Shown here: positions 39,603 through 51,252 of the stretch, piece by piece
Position numbering within the stretch: the first letter of the stretch is position 1
How the letters are laid out: every line of letters starts with the position of its first letter
Made by a program: the position numbers and the translations under genes
DNA from: Anodontia alba
Taxonomy: Eukaryota > Mollusca > Bivalvia > Lucinida > Lucinidae
Direction of reading: 5' to 3'
Assembly: GCA_964016985.1 (NCBI GenBank)
Contig: OZ024834.1
Location: 85,431,723-85,495,722, forward strand
Length of the DNA: 64,000 nt
The notes under the pieces: generated by a model
The model's input: only the letters and a program-made list of their open reading frames with translations
What the model was told of the DNA's origin: nothing
The model's database searches: none

Positions 39603-42600
39603 ATGATGGACTGGCCAAAAGAAGATGTGGTAAAGAGACAGGAGCTATTCAGTGCCACACTTGTCAGTCAGTTTATGAAGAAGATACACAAATACCAGAA
39701 CCTGATGTTGAAACACAAAGTGAACATAACGGACAGTGGGTATGGCTCCTCCCTTCACACTGATAAGAGTTTTGATGATGATATAGAACTAGTTCTTCAA
39801 GAGAATTCTACTGCCGATACTTGTAAGTCATTCTGGAGCTATGGTGCCGGGCTTAGTGTGTACAGAGTATTCCAGTGGGTCTATCGTATTGTACAACGAA
39901 CAAAAGCTGCAAGAATCTTGTGTCACATAGATGCCATTCCTGAGAGAGAGATTGAAGATACAATAAAAGAAGTAGCCAAAGAACTGAGTGTGGCTTTTGA
40001 GTATCAGTTGGTGATGTTACATGGTGATGTGGAGGTGATCAAACTTGCTGACCATGCTGTATGCTGTTTGGTGACCTACCTGAATTCATCTGATTCAACA
40101 TTTTCCTGTTCACTACTGCTTCAGGCTGTGCTTGAGGTGTGTATTAGAATTCATGCTCTAGTTAAGAGGGATAACAAAAAAAAGCTTTGTGTTGAGGTTT
40201 TATGCCCCAGTCAACCCAATGGTTTCATGTTGAGCGCAGTCAGTTTGCCTAGCCATACTTTTACTGGGAAGGCTTAGTCCTCTAAACTGTTTACCAGTAT
40301 TGTGCACATTTTTTTGCCAAAAAATGACAACTGCCCTTCTTAATCAGCTGAAGGGAGAGAATGACGGTAGTAAAACATTTCATGATCATTCTCCAGGAAA
40401 GAATATTGCAGACCCGGCAGGGGTTGAACCCGCAACCTCCTGATCACCAGTTGGACACGCAGCCAGCCGGCCAAAACAAATGTACTCAGTGGAATTGCCA
40501 CCCCAAGGTGATTCCATAGAATATCATAAGATATTTTTACATGGAGAAATAAGAGATATGGAGATATAATTTCAGTATGTAACCTTTTGAAGACATTTTG
40601 CATGAAATGTCAAAACCTGTTTTCTGTGAAAAAAAATAAGAAAAAAAATTCAATATATCATCTGCTGAAAATTTTATGAGAGTGCTAAGCATTAAATATA
40701 TGTTTTTTATGGACTATTTGCATGATATATGGAGGCCCTGCTGATCTGGGCCTTTGATGGCCCACCAAACACCATCTTTGTTATATTTCTCATTTCTCTT
40801 TCAGACTAAGCCCCTGGCAGGCAACAAAAAAGAAACCTTAAGAACAAGACAAGTTGCATATAATGGAACTACATATTGTCTCCACTGGAAACTGTGGCAG
40901 GTTTTAAAACAGCCTGGTCTTCGTCTTCCTGTTGACAATGAGACTGGAATTTCTTCTGAGGGTAGGTCTGTAGTCAGAGAAAATAAAGTAGCTTGTACAG
41001 GACAAATTAAAAATAATGAAAGTCATGTTTGTATTGCCGATGTTCAGACAAAAAATATAAATGCTGCAGATATTAATAGAGCAGATGCAGAAGCAAAAAC
41101 ATTTTTTATTGAAGGAGAGGTGGATGAAGATGAAAGCTTAGAGGATGCAAAGTTATCAGAAGTAATAGGTAGTACTTGTAACAAGTCTGTTGTTGATAAA
41201 GAAATTGCTGATACTGAACAAGGGAAGTGTGAGGATGATGGAGATAGTGATTGCATTTTGGGTTCACTGGAGAAAACAAATCATATTGAGAATGTTGTAT
41301 TAGATAAAAATTGTTTTAGTATGATTGGAGAAACAAATAAGGTTATAGATAATACAGTTGATAAAGAAACCATAGATGAAATACGGAAAATAGATGCAGA
41401 TATTCAGTCTGGTATTGATAATTTGGGAACCCAACTAGAAGTATGCTTTGAAGGAGATGATGTGAACTTAGGCCTTGTTCAAGAAAAACTAACTGGTGAT
41501 ATTGTGGTTGGTGAAGGATTTGCAGGCACCTGTACTTTAAAAGGAAGCAACTGTCATGATGATGTTGGTAAACCAGCTTTAGTAACTGCACAAGGAGCAA
41601 CTTTTCATGAACAGTGCTTAGTTCATAAAGAAGCCCAAGGCAAATATCATGAAATTTATCAGAATGTTCATAAAACAGTGAATAAAGAAACATTAGAATC
41701 CCTTAAAAAAGAATGTAAGATTGAAAGTATAAAAAATGAAACTGATGAAGAGTCTCAAAAGGAAACTACAATTGATGAAGATGAATCAACTATAGTTTTG
41801 TCACATTGGCAAGATACTGATTTTAAATATGATTGGAGAGACAACATTCCAGAAACAGATGAAAAAAGATGTAATAAAATGATGACACTTCAATCTCAAG
41901 TTGATATCATAAATGATAATCAAGTTTCGGAACAAGATTTCATAACAGAGATTGAAACTGATAAGACAGAAATCATTCCAAATACTGAAACAAAGGGGAA
42001 TGACAATGTTTTGACAGTACAGTCACAAGATTATATTGATGATGACAAACTAGAGCTCATTAATGGGCAAGATATTATGCATGTTGATACTGATAAAGTG
42101 GACACCATCTCAAAACCTGAAATAGATTTGAATGATGAAACAGTGAAATTGCAATCTAATTTTAATACAAATGAAGATAATCTGGTAATACTTCATGGGC
42201 AAGTAGTTTCTGTAGATTTTGAAACTCATAAGGCAGACAGTGTTCCCAGATCTGTTATTGAAACAGTATGTGCCTATCCTGCAGAGTGGGAAACAAATTC
42301 TTTTCCCAGTGGTAATAGTACCGGTGAATGTATTGTTAATTTTGACATGCCTGATGATTCTAGCCATACATTTGTTAATGAGTTACATATCAACTGTAAA
42401 CTTGTTCCAGATGTTGTTAACCTGAAGAATTCTAGTCATTTAAGCAATATTGATGAGTTCCCAAGCCATATTAGAGATGATTTGTTTAAAGGGGAAGATA
42501 AGATCAAATGTGATGTTGAATGTGAAAGAAATGCAAAAGATGATGTTCTGTCAAATGATAACATACAATGTGAAAGTATTTTTGTTAACACTTGTGCAAT

Positions 42601-42928
42601 AACTGAACACGATACTCAGAAAGTCAATGATGTTTCAAGTTTTCAGCCAGAGCATTGCCTTGGTGTTCATATCAGTGAAGACATCGAACATAGAAGCTTA
42701 TACAAATTTTATGGATGTTTTACACCCTATGGTGCTAAATGTAGACCCCATATATATGGTTTTAGGGGCCCACTTCATGTTTGGAATGAGAAAGAGGGAA
42801 AGTTCACTTTTGTTTATAATGACAGAGTGACAGCTGAGAATTCTCGCACAAGGCATATACCCATTGAAGAAGATAATATTCATCAAGCTTACTTTCCAAA
42901 AACATCCTGTAAACATTATTTGATTTGA
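39603..42928 (+). CDS. Two-exon gene for an unrecognised acidic protein of about 885 residues
   Basis: Exon A 39603-40136 (donor GAG|GTGTGT, phase 0) joins exon B 40805-42928 (acceptor TCTCTTTCAG, phase 0). Exon A is globular-looking: SFWSYGAGLSVYRVFQWVYR, IVQRTKAARILCHIDAIPER, VAKELSVAFEYQLVMLHGDV. Exon B begins TKPLAGNKKETLRTRQVAYN, then a long Asp/Glu/Asn-rich, low-complexity region with three degenerate repeats of 43-44 residues (roughly residues 537-667) starting LQSQ, VQSQ, LQSN. It ends in a Cys/aromatic-rich tail (YKFYGCFTPYGAKCRPHIYG, RGPLHVWNEKEGKFTFVYND). The start is the first Met after a stop in frame; MetMet at 39603, but an upstream exon is possible (acceptor-like TTTCAG at 39571). 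A SINE lies in the intron. No known domain was recognised. Confidence 0.72.
40184..40466 (-). repeat. SINE in the intron of the acidic-protein gene, head partly lost
   Basis: GTTGAGGTTTTATGCCCCAG tail at left; GGGGTTGAACCCGCAACC (box B complement) near 40419-40436; the last bases of the head are lost near 40466. The intron also holds a K3 half-palindrome (40590-40690). Confidence 0.82.
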
Positions 42929-43329
42929 TCTCACACTTTGGTGGTCAGTGCAATACATATCTCTGCTTCAGCTTTCGGCAGCTTATTTATTATACTTTTT
43001 ACCCAGTTTTTTGACAAGTTTGTTTATAGTTATAGTTCTTGATATTACTACATGTAACTTACAGATTTCCTCATGCTAATGATACATGTATATCGCAGCT
43101 TTTAACTGAAATGTTTTACAACTACATGTGTTCAGTATAAATGTATAATAATTCTTATCTATATTTACTCTCTGAGCTAGGTTTATGACCTATTTGGCAT
43201 ATCATTAATTTACCGGTATTTAATATTTTATACAATGAATTGCATCTTTTTACTGTTATGGTTATTGTTACATTGCACTTTATATATTCTGCTCTGGTTT
43301 ACTCCAGATATTTATACCCTGCAAACTCT

Positions 43330-43865
43330 GTATGTAATGTCATGTGGTGTGCTCTGTACATCTGTATTGTCTTTGGTTAATATATTGTGGAGTTCTCTGT
43401 GTCTTAACATTGCACATGTTTAATGTCATGTGGTGTTCTCTGTGTCTTAATTTTGTACATGTATAATGTCATGTGGTGTTCTGTGTCTTAATGTTGTACA
43501 TGGGTATAATGTCATGTGGTGTTCTCTGTGTTTTAATGTTGTGCATGTATAATGTCATGTGGTGTTCTCTGCGCCTTAATGTTGTACACGCACAATGTTA
43601 TGTGGTCTTCTCTTTAGCTCTGTATTGTCTTAGGTAAATATTCAGATAATATGGTGTTCTCTGTGTCTTAAAGTTGCACAGGTATAATGTCATGTGGTTT
43701 CCTCTGTATCTCGATATTGTCTTAGATTAATGTCATGTGGTGTTCTCTGTGTCTTAATATTGTACTTGTTTAATGTCATGTGGTGTTCTTTGTACCTTGA
43801 AGTTGTTTAATGTTATGTACTGTTCTCTGTATCTCTGTGTAAATGTTCTATGTACATGACTCTTG
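43330..43865. repeat. 43-bp minisatellite, about 11 degenerate units
   Basis: Units of TAATGTCATGTGGTGTTCTC then TGTGTCTTAATGTTGTACAT GTA, with length variation. It lies 0.4 kb beyond the acidic-protein gene, perhaps in its 3' UTR; 42929-43329 otherwise shows no feature. Confidence 0.85.
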
Positions 43866-43873
43866 TCATGTGG

Positions 43874-44217
43874 TACAGTCAACCCTCTTTATACCGACAC
43901 TCGATACAACGACAAAATTAGTTACAATGACAATTGGAATGTCACGTACCCCTCACTCAAGAGGTGACTATTTGATGAGAAATTTAAGCAAGTTTCCATA
44001 AAACTTCAAGCAACATATGTTTTGGATATTTGTTAGAATTGCCTCACTGAGGCAATTAACAAATATCAAAAACATATGTTCTCTGAGGAAATATGAATTA
44101 AACAAGGTCTTTCTACATGTCCTTGTGTCTATTAAGGATTCTTTATAATAGCTAATTCAGTTTAATGGGAACATCTTTGGGAACAAATGCTGTCGTTGTA
44201 ACAAGAGTTCAATGTAT
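43874..44217. repeat. MITE with TACAGTCAACCCTCTTTATA end (family R)
   Basis: Left TACAGTCAACCCTC, right GTAACAAGAGTTCAATGTA; inner palindrome ACATATGTTTTGGATATTTG around TTGCCTCACTGAGGCAA, a K2-like tip on other arms. Confidence 0.7.
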
Positions 44218-44311
44218 CCTGTCTCTGTGAACTCAAGACAGATCTCATACGTCTTCAAAATTCATGTACCTCTTAACAGTGTTTTTGATATTCTCTTTTA
44301 AAACTCCTCAG

Positions 44312-44557
44312 GGTCCTCATATTGGCTGGGTGAACTACAATACTCTAACCAGACTGAACACAAGCACTACTCTTGATAAGATGCTTTTTATACCCTGCCA
44401 CACGATAGAGGCGGGGTATTATGCTTTCATGTTGGACGTCCGTGTGTCTGTCCGTCCATCCGTCAGTCCATTTTTTTTGTTTCCGGATGATAACTTGAGT
44501 GAACTTCAATGGATTTTCACCAAACTTGATATGTGCATTGATATTGTGGTGATCTGA
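44312..44557 (+). CDS. Possible alternative last exon of the acidic-protein gene
   Basis: After an AAACTCCTCAG acceptor, 23 codons read GPHIGWVNYNTLTRLNTSTT then LDK, and the frame runs on into a family J repeat to a stop at 44555. A CAG|GTTTTA donor at 40900, inside exon B, is also phase 0, so a short isoform joining 39603-40136, 40805-40900 and this exon is possible. This is inference from phase and residue content only. Confidence 0.3.
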   Translation, partial: GPHIGWVNYNTLTRLNTSTTLDKMLFIPCHTIEAGYYAFMLDVRVSVRPSVSPFFLFPDDNLSELQWIFTKLDMCIDIVVI

Positions 44558-44600
44558 TTTGGGATTGCTAATGGGCAAATTTCGTCAAATTTTTGCGGAG
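44386..44600. repeat. Family J repeat
   Basis: TTTTATACCCTGCCACACGA, GTTGGACGTCCGTGTGTCTG, GATTTTCACCAAACTTGATA. Same order as 23592-23950. Confidence 0.7.
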
Positions 44601-44624
44601 TTATTATAAATTAACGTTTTTACT

Positions 44625-44780
44625 TTTAGTCCAAAAGTATTGATATCTTTCTTATTTCTTCATGAAAACATATGTTGTAGGTACTCATTAGAAGCACCTT
44701 GGCAAGGCGCTTCTAATGGGTACCCACAACATATGTTTTCATGGAGAAATAAGAAAAAATTGTGCCTTATCTAGACCTAT
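44625..44780. repeat. K2 foldback, family A
   Basis: TTTAGTCCAAAAGTATTGAT, GTACTCATTAGAAGCACC with complements, GCCTTATCTAGACCTATGG right end. Confidence 0.78.
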
Positions 44781-45047
44781 GGACATGCTTTGTCTGGTTT
44801 GAATAAGATATGAAGGACAATGCTCTAGACCGTAATTGTTTCCTATTTCTCCACAAAAACATGTTGTGGCAACACAAAAAAGTATTTTGTGTAGGACTGA
44901 CTATCACGCCAAATTATTACTATCACTATCAGAGAAAAGTCTATGATGATACTATTACAGTCAAGGATCTAATATCCGCTGCATCATGATACTATCACAA
45001 TCTCCAAATCACAAGGCATGTTTTAATGAACCCCACTCAAATATATG

Positions 45048-45300
45048 TACACTACAACCTCTTTATAACACAGTTGGTTATAAAACGGTTTTGGATAGAA
45101 CACGGTTCAAAGATCGATCCCAGAAATGTATAGATTATATGGATAATGACCAAAAATGTATAGATTATATTAAAAAATGACCGTAAATGGTCATTTTTTA
45201 ATATAATCTGTACATTTTGGTTTGGATATAGCATGGTTGTTTAACTAACAGGGTTTATGCTATGGTCCCCAACTATAGTGTTATAAAGAGATTGTGGCAT
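45048..45300. repeat. Family S MITE with internal duplications
   Basis: TACACTACAACCTCTTTATA left, GTTATAAAGAGATTGTGG right. AAATGTATAGATTATAT occurs twice and faces AATATAATCTGTACATTTTG. Confidence 0.75.
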
Positions 45301-46085
45301 ATCAGCCTTGCAACCATTTTAACTAACAGTTTGCAAAGGAGAAGTGTTTTTTTTGTTTTCAAACTTTGTTAATTTAGACAAAAAAAAAAGAAAAGCTTCA
45401 GAATGGTATCACAGAAGGAAAAAAATCTACAGGGACAAAAACTATCAACAGTTGAATAGACTATTGGCGATAGTTATTGACCAGCACGGGAATCGCGCCG
45501 GTCTCTTAATATAGCTTTGGATTTTTACATATGGGAGCGTGTTCAATTAGCTCACTAAGGACTTTTTGTATTTGCCAGGATCCCGGCAAATATAAAAAAT
45601 CTTATAACAAACTGTGTTGTAAACAGATTAATGTCTATTTTATTTTCATTTCAATCAAGAAATTTCATAAAGCTTAATAAAAGCAAACATTAACTCTTTC
45701 GGTAACAAATTGTTGTCTGCTTTTCTTTTTTAACAAACTATCACTTGAAAAGAAGTTTATATGTAAAGTTGAAAGACGGAATGTCAAACAGCGTAGATAC
45801 AGATGAGATGGTTCATATGAGCCTTCTCATCTGGATTTATGTTGTTTGTAAAAGCCTGCTATTATCGCCTGTGGTAGTGAAAGTTAAAAAAATTACATTA
45901 TTGTTCGATTTTACCTGTTACATTGAAAATTTATAAAACTTTAGTGTACCCTTGTCCCATATCTCTATGTAAACATGAACAAAACTTGCGCCGGTACTTA
46001 GACGTTTACGTCTAAATATTTTGTCTTGTTGATAGTTGAAACCACTATCATGATAGCACTATCATGGCAGTCACTATCATGATGC
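45301..46085. other. No gene seen; one decayed K1-type palindrome
   Basis: Around 45785-45850 GTAGATACAGATGAGATGG and its decayed complement are visible. The rest is AT-rich and without recognisable features. Confidence 0.4.
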
Positions 46086-46089
46086 ATCA

Positions 46090-46250
46090 GTACTTCCCCT
46101 AACATTGTGATACTCATTAGAAGCACCTTGCTGAGGCACTTCTAATGAGTACCACAATATATGTTGTATTTTTTTTGCATGTGTGTTTGTGTGTGTGTGT
46201 GTGGAGAAATAGGAAAATAGTTACCTGGCTTCTTCTCCTATCTAGAGCTA
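46090..46250. repeat. K2 foldback with a GT microsatellite
   Basis: CTCATTAGAAGCACCTTG / GCACTTCTAATGAGTACC hairpin, then a GTGTGTGT run at 46183-46202. Confidence 0.65.
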
Positions 46251-46368
46251 TGATACAGTAGCAGATTCAGAGGGGTTCGTGGCGTTCAGTAAAAACCCCC
46301 TTTGACTCAAAATTTCATTTTCATTGGAAATTTTTGATACAGCTGATAAATTTGGGACACTATCCTTA

Positions 46369-46730
46369 TACAGTCGTACTTCAATGACTCGAACACTGAT
46401 GGCTCGTTTACCATGGCTTATTCGAACTCATTTTTGAGTCCTTACGGATGTTTTCCGATAGCTCAAGAAAACAAATATTGAGGGAAATTTTCTTATTTTA
46501 TTATGAAATTGTATGTTGTGTTTGCTCATTAGAATCGCCTCATCGAAATAGTTCTAATGAGTACACGCCACATACCATTATTTTGTTGAAGATAGAAAAC
46601 ATTTCCATAAATTATTGCCATTTGCTTCTTGACCTGGCAACATGATTAAATCTCATTGGCTCAAACTACCTGTCTCTTGAACAAATTTCTGTGGTCCCAA
46701 AGATGTTCGAGCCATTGAAGTTTGACTGTA
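46369..46730. repeat. Family P MITE with core K2, TA-flanked
   Basis: TACAGTCGTACTTCAATGAC and CATTGAAGTTTGACTGTA ends; K2 core CTCATTAGAATCGCCTC. It is inserted in the element 46258-47155. Confidence 0.8.
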
Positions 46731-46769
46731 CTTCTCTTGAACAAGACCATTTAACTACCTGTGAATATG

Positions 46770-46900
46770 TGTAAAATTGATGGTTGAGTGGCAAACAGTG
46801 TAGATCCTGATCACATGCTGTATTCTACAGCATCTGATCTGGGTCTTCACTCTTTGCTCAGGCCTGTTTGTTTGAATACGCAGAGTAAGTATGGTAATAT
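46770..46900. repeat. K1-core element (family F type)
   Basis: GCAAACAGTGTAGATCCTG, TGCTGTATTCTACAGCATC and complement. Confidence 0.65.
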
Positions 46901-46903
46901 GTT

Positions 46904-47114
46904 TTAATCCTTATCCTGCTGAATAATTTAATTAGCCACACCCATTTCTGACTATAAACCAATCAGATTACATCATATAATGTTTTCATTCAAATTCACA
47001 AACTGAATGACAAACAGTGTAGATCCTGATCAGATGGCTTCTTGAATCCATCTGATCTGGATCTACACTGTTTGCAAAGGTAGGGGTTGTCGTGAACAGC
47101 AGGATAAGGGTTAA
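46904..47114. repeat. Family C foldback, core K1, inverted
   Basis: TTAATCCTTATCCTGCTGAA left, AGCAGGATAAGGGTTAA right; K1 with GGCTTCTTGAATCCATC tip. Confidence 0.8.
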
Positions 47115-47299
47115 TCAGATCCCCTCAGAAATCCTCCTGGATCCGCCCTTGATGATAAGTTATCACATGCAAACTGTTCAGTGTAATGAGAATGCGATAG
47201 ACTGAGTATTTTGCATTGACAGTATCCGTCCCTGTGAGGCACTCTGCAGTGGACAGCATGTATCCTGACCTGACTGCAAGAAAACTGTAAACGTACCTG

Positions 47300-47428
47300 T
47301 CTAATAATCCACTAAAATAAAACCAAAGTAGTATCATGACTATAAAGGCTGGCTACTAGCGTCTCTAATGACCAGCCTTTGTAGTCATGATATTATTTTG
47401 GTTTTTATTTTAGTGGATTATTATAAAC
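47300..47428. repeat. Long palindrome, arms about 55 bp
   Basis: TCTAATAATCCACTAAAATA, AACCAAAGTAGTATCATGAC and GGCTGGCTACTAG with complements. Not one of the K cores and single copy here. Confidence 0.7.
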
Positions 47429-47645
47429 AGGATTATAAGAACAAATATTTAGTCACAGGAGACTGGAGCCAGTCTGTGGGGTGAAACAAATTGCTTTGTT
47501 ATTGCATAGATCTATGAAAGAGGGAATGCAGACTGGCATTTGCTTTTATCATGATAAAGATACTTTCTGTTGACAGAATTACTTCCACAAGGTGTTTCTA
47601 ACAACTATGTAAAGCTTTTGTAGTATAGGTGTTTTCATGGAAATA

Positions 47646-47890
47646 TTAACCCTTAAACTGCCAAACACAACAATTGTTGTCTGCCTTGTCGTCTGCTTGT
47701 GATTTTAAAAGTCATTTTTGCAAACAGTGTGGACCCAGATCAGACTGCTCCTTTAGGAGCAGTCTGATCTGGGTCCACACTGTTTGCCTGTATGCAAAAA
47801 TACGTTTGAAAAGTTTGCAAGAATATTCAGCAGACGACATGAACAGACAACATTTTCAGATGCAGGTTTTCTTGGCGTTTTAAGGGTTAA
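47646..47890. repeat. Family D foldback, core K1
   Basis: TTAACCCTTAAACTGCC and GGCGTTTTAAGGGTTAA. K1 around CTGCTCCTTTAGGAGCAG is close to perfect over more than 60 bp. Confidence 0.88.
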
Positions 47891-48252
47891 AGTATTTTTT
47901 GATAAAGAATAATAAAATCTTACCTCAAAGTATGCTTTTCAACTTTAGTAATGCAGACAATATGATGGCTTATTTATCAGGTTAATTGTTACTAAACCAT
48001 TTGCTTATTGGTTATATAGACCACAAGTCCATAATTAATATAATGATCAATGCATTATGGACTGGTGGCCTGCATTCAAGAGCAAACAATTGTAGTTGTT
48101 GTTGATAATTGTTATTGGCAAAATGGTTGGTTATTTTGCAGGGTAATTGTTGTAGGCAATACAATGACTCAAGAGACATTATTATTGCTTATTTTGATTG
48201 TTTATTGTTATTAGTAGTATATTAACATAATTATAGGCATTATTATGACTAA

Positions 48253-49561
48253 TTAGCTCACCTGAGCACAAAGTGCTCAAGGTGAGCTATTATGATCAGT
48301 CAGTGTCTGCCATGGTGGCTGGCTTGAAAATCTATTTCGGACTTCTTTTCATGAACGGAAAGGCCAGTAGACTCGAATCTTGGTAGGAAGCATTCGGGCA
48401 ACTTGTAGATCAAAAATAGCTAAAATCATTTTTTGTTTGGAAATCCAAGATGGCCAGCATGGCCGCAATCTTGAAAATATTTTTTTGAACTGTTCCTCCT
48501 GAAAGTTAAAACTTGATAGGAAGTATTGGGGTGACTTGTAGATCAAAAATAGGTAAAATTGTGCCTATGGGAAATCCAAGATGGCTACCAGCCGCCATCT
48601 TGAAAATCTGTTTTGAAATTCTCTTCCTTAATTAAAGTCCAATTGATTTGAACTTGGTAGGAAGTATTGGGGTGACTTACAGATAAAAATAGCTAAAATC
48701 ATTCCGACTAGAAATGCAAGATGGTCCCTATGGCCGCCATCTATTTGAATAAAATCTATTTTGAACTTCTTCTCCTGAACCAAACTGCCAAATGACTCAA
48801 AACTGAGTAGGAATTTAGTGTCTGGGTGACTTGTAGACCAAAAACTGAAAGCTCAGATTGGTCTAGTAGGAAAACCAAGATGGCCGCCACAGTCGCCATC
48901 TTGAAAATCTATTTTGAATTTCTTCTTCTGAACGGAAAGGCCAGTTGACTCGAAACATGATAGGAAATATCAGGGTGACTTGTAGATCAAAAATAGCTAA
49001 TATCATTCCGATTGGAAATCTAAGATGGTCGGCATAGCTGCCATGTTAATAATCTATTTTGAACGTTTTCTCCTGAAGCAAAAGGCTAATTCACTGGAAA
49101 CTTGGTAGGAAGCGTCAAGGTGACTTGTAGAAATCGTTCCGATTGGAAATCCAAGATGTATGCCAAGGCAGCCATTTTGAAATTCTATTTTGAAATTCTT
49201 CTCCTTAACCCAAAAGGCCAGTTGACTCAGAACTTGATAGGAAGTATCAGGGCCACTTGTAGCTCAAAAAATAGCTAACATCATTCCAATTGGGTATCCA
49301 AAATGGCGGCCACGGCAGCCATGTTGAAAATCTAATTTGACTTTTTTCTCCTCAAACAAAAGGCCAATTGATTTAAAACTTCATTTGGAGTATCGAGGTG
49401 ACTTGTAGATCAAAAATAGCTAAATATGCACAAATCTAAGATGGCCCCCATGCTCGCCTTGTTGAAAATCTATATTGAACGTCTCTTGAACAGAAAGTCC
49501 AGTTGATTCAAAACTTGTCTGGTAATCAGGTGAGATATGCGGCCATCTTGGCCCTCTTGTT
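48253..49561. repeat. Element of 1.3 kb made of 8 units of about 130-145 bp, bounded by GCTCACCTGAGC / CAGGTGAG
   Basis: Starts with the palindrome GCTCACCTGAGC and the AAGTGCTCAAGGTGAGC hairpin; ends ATCAGGTGAGATATGCGGCC then GGCCCTCTTG. Each unit has AACTTGGTAGGAAGTAT, GGGTGACTTGTAGATCAAAA, ATAGCTAAAATCATTCCGAT and CCAAGATGGCCGCCA-like segments (about 48447, 48578, 48717, 48878, 49021, 49152, 49296, 49437). No open frame spans it. Confidence 0.85.
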
Positions 49562-49730
49562 TTGATTGGTTATTGTTATGGGCATTATAGACAACATTAT
49601 GACTTGTTTTTGAAGGTTTTGTCATTGGCAGTGTAATGACTTAAAGAAAATGGATACACTTATGGAGAGTTCTTTCTGAAAGTCAAACTTGTTTTACCTA
49701 CGGTCTGAAAAGGGGTTTAGTAGACCCATT

Positions 49731-49944
49731 TTAACCCTTGTCCTGCTGAACCCGGATATACCCTGTCTTTGCAAACAGTGTAGATCCAGATCAGTTGGCT
49801 TCTGAAGAAGCCAACTGATCTGGATCAACACTGTTTGCCATTAAGTATGTGAGTTTGTATCAACAAGGTTGATCAAGTAATCTGATTGGCTGAAAATTAG
49901 AAATGGGTGTGGCTTTTTAATTTATTCAGCAGGACAAGGGTTAA
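49731..49944. repeat. Family C foldback, core K1, best preserved
   Basis: TTAA on both sides; CCCTTGTCCTGCTGAACCC and TTCAGCAGGACAAGGG; K1 arms with GGCTTCTGAAGAAGCC tip almost perfect. Confidence 0.88.
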
Positions 49945-50274
49945 GAAGGAGCTTGATATGCAGAAAAGCAAACAGGAAGTAACAAAGGTTATCTCCCATG
50001 TTAAACTGATGGAAAATCTGCCAAAAGTATCCATTTCTTTAAGTTGGCCATATTGTGACTTGTCACTATAAGCATGAAATTTTTCCCGTGATTAAATTCA
50101 AGATTTGATTATGCTGCAGTCACTACCATGTGTGAAGTATGGTCATAATCACGGCTGTGAAAATACCATCCCTAACTTGTTCAGCTTGTTCCAATTTTCC
50201 TGAGGACAAGTAAGAAATTTCAATTTACTTGTCCTGGGACAAGGACTTGGTAGCTCAAGCTAAGAAGTGTAACC

Positions 50275-50369
50275 AGATTATGATATATATTTGTCTTATT
50301 TCTTGAAGAAAACATGCTGTGAGTACTCATTAGCACTGAGGCACTTCTAATGAGTACACACAATATATG

Positions 50370-50403
<34 letters not shown>

Positions 50404-50415
50404 AAAATTAAGAAA
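50275..50415. repeat. K2 foldback with a 32-T run
   Basis: GTACTCATTAGCACTGAGGC and CTTCTAATGAGTAC; the T-run (50371-50402) replaces part of the right arm. 49945-50274 shows no gene. Confidence 0.65.
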
Positions 50416-50639
50416 AATCTCAATTTTTGGGCAAGTAAATCTTGGTTGGACAAGTGGATTGTGACCATTTACTTGTCCGTGGACAAGTAATAAAATTTAA
50501 TTGATAATTCCACAACCCGGGACTCATAATGATTGTTGCAACAAAAGATTTGTCATCCAGTGTCTTGACAACTGTTGTTTACCTTACAGGGTTATGTGAG
50601 CCTCAACATCAGAAAACCTAAACTTCTGGCATGTGAGCT

Positions 50640-50830
50640 CAACGAAACTCAAGATCAGCCTGCATTTCTGCGCAGTATGATCAGAGTCTTCGTTGTCCGC
50701 ATGGAGAAACATTGCGACCTTGGCTATCCAAAATGTGCCCAGTGAAGATTCTGATCAGACTGCACGAATGCGCAGGCTGATCTGAATCATCACTGGGCAG
50801 AAATGTCCGAAGGTACAGTTTCTGACATTG
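50640..50830. repeat. Degenerate family H foldback
   Basis: AAGATCAGCCTGCATTTCTG, CTTCGTTGTCCGCATGG, GATCAGACTGCACGAATGCG in a larger imperfect inverted arrangement. Confidence 0.5.
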
Positions 50831-50949
50831 AAGCATATATGATGCCTTCATTATTATAAAAGGCCATGCTATGGAACACAGTGCATTTTCTCAATAACAA
50901 TCTCTAGTCTATTAAATGTGAGAAAACACATTCTTAATTTCTTTGTCTT

Positions 50950-51130
50950 TTTTATACCCTGCTACACGATAGTGACGGGATATTATGGTTTCACATTGGA
51001 TGTCCGTTTGTCTGTCCGTCCGTCTGTCATTTTCACCGAACTTGGTATGTACATTGATATTGTGGAGATCTTGTTTGGGATTGCAAACAGGAAAATTTCG
51101 TCACTTTTTGACAGAGTTATCTGCCCTCCT
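50950..51130. repeat. Family J repeat
   Basis: TTTATACCCTGCTACACGAT, TGTCCGTTTGTCTGTCCGTC, GTGGAGATCTTGTTTGGGAT, GACAGAGTTATCTGCC. Confidence 0.7.
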
Positions 51131-51252
51131 TACGATAATGGCTGGAAGTGTTTTAATAGCTTTAATATGAAAATATTCACCTGTATGTATGCAGAGAGAA
51201 ACAGCTCTTCTCCAAATTTACATGCAGGGCTGCAGTGTTTATACATTTTCAT

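Noticed and set aside
39578..39763. Another reading frame (MPRMRAQAHDG) at the start of the acidic-protein gene
   Set aside because: It ends after 61 codons, whereas the frame from 39603 stays open to a matching splice donor.
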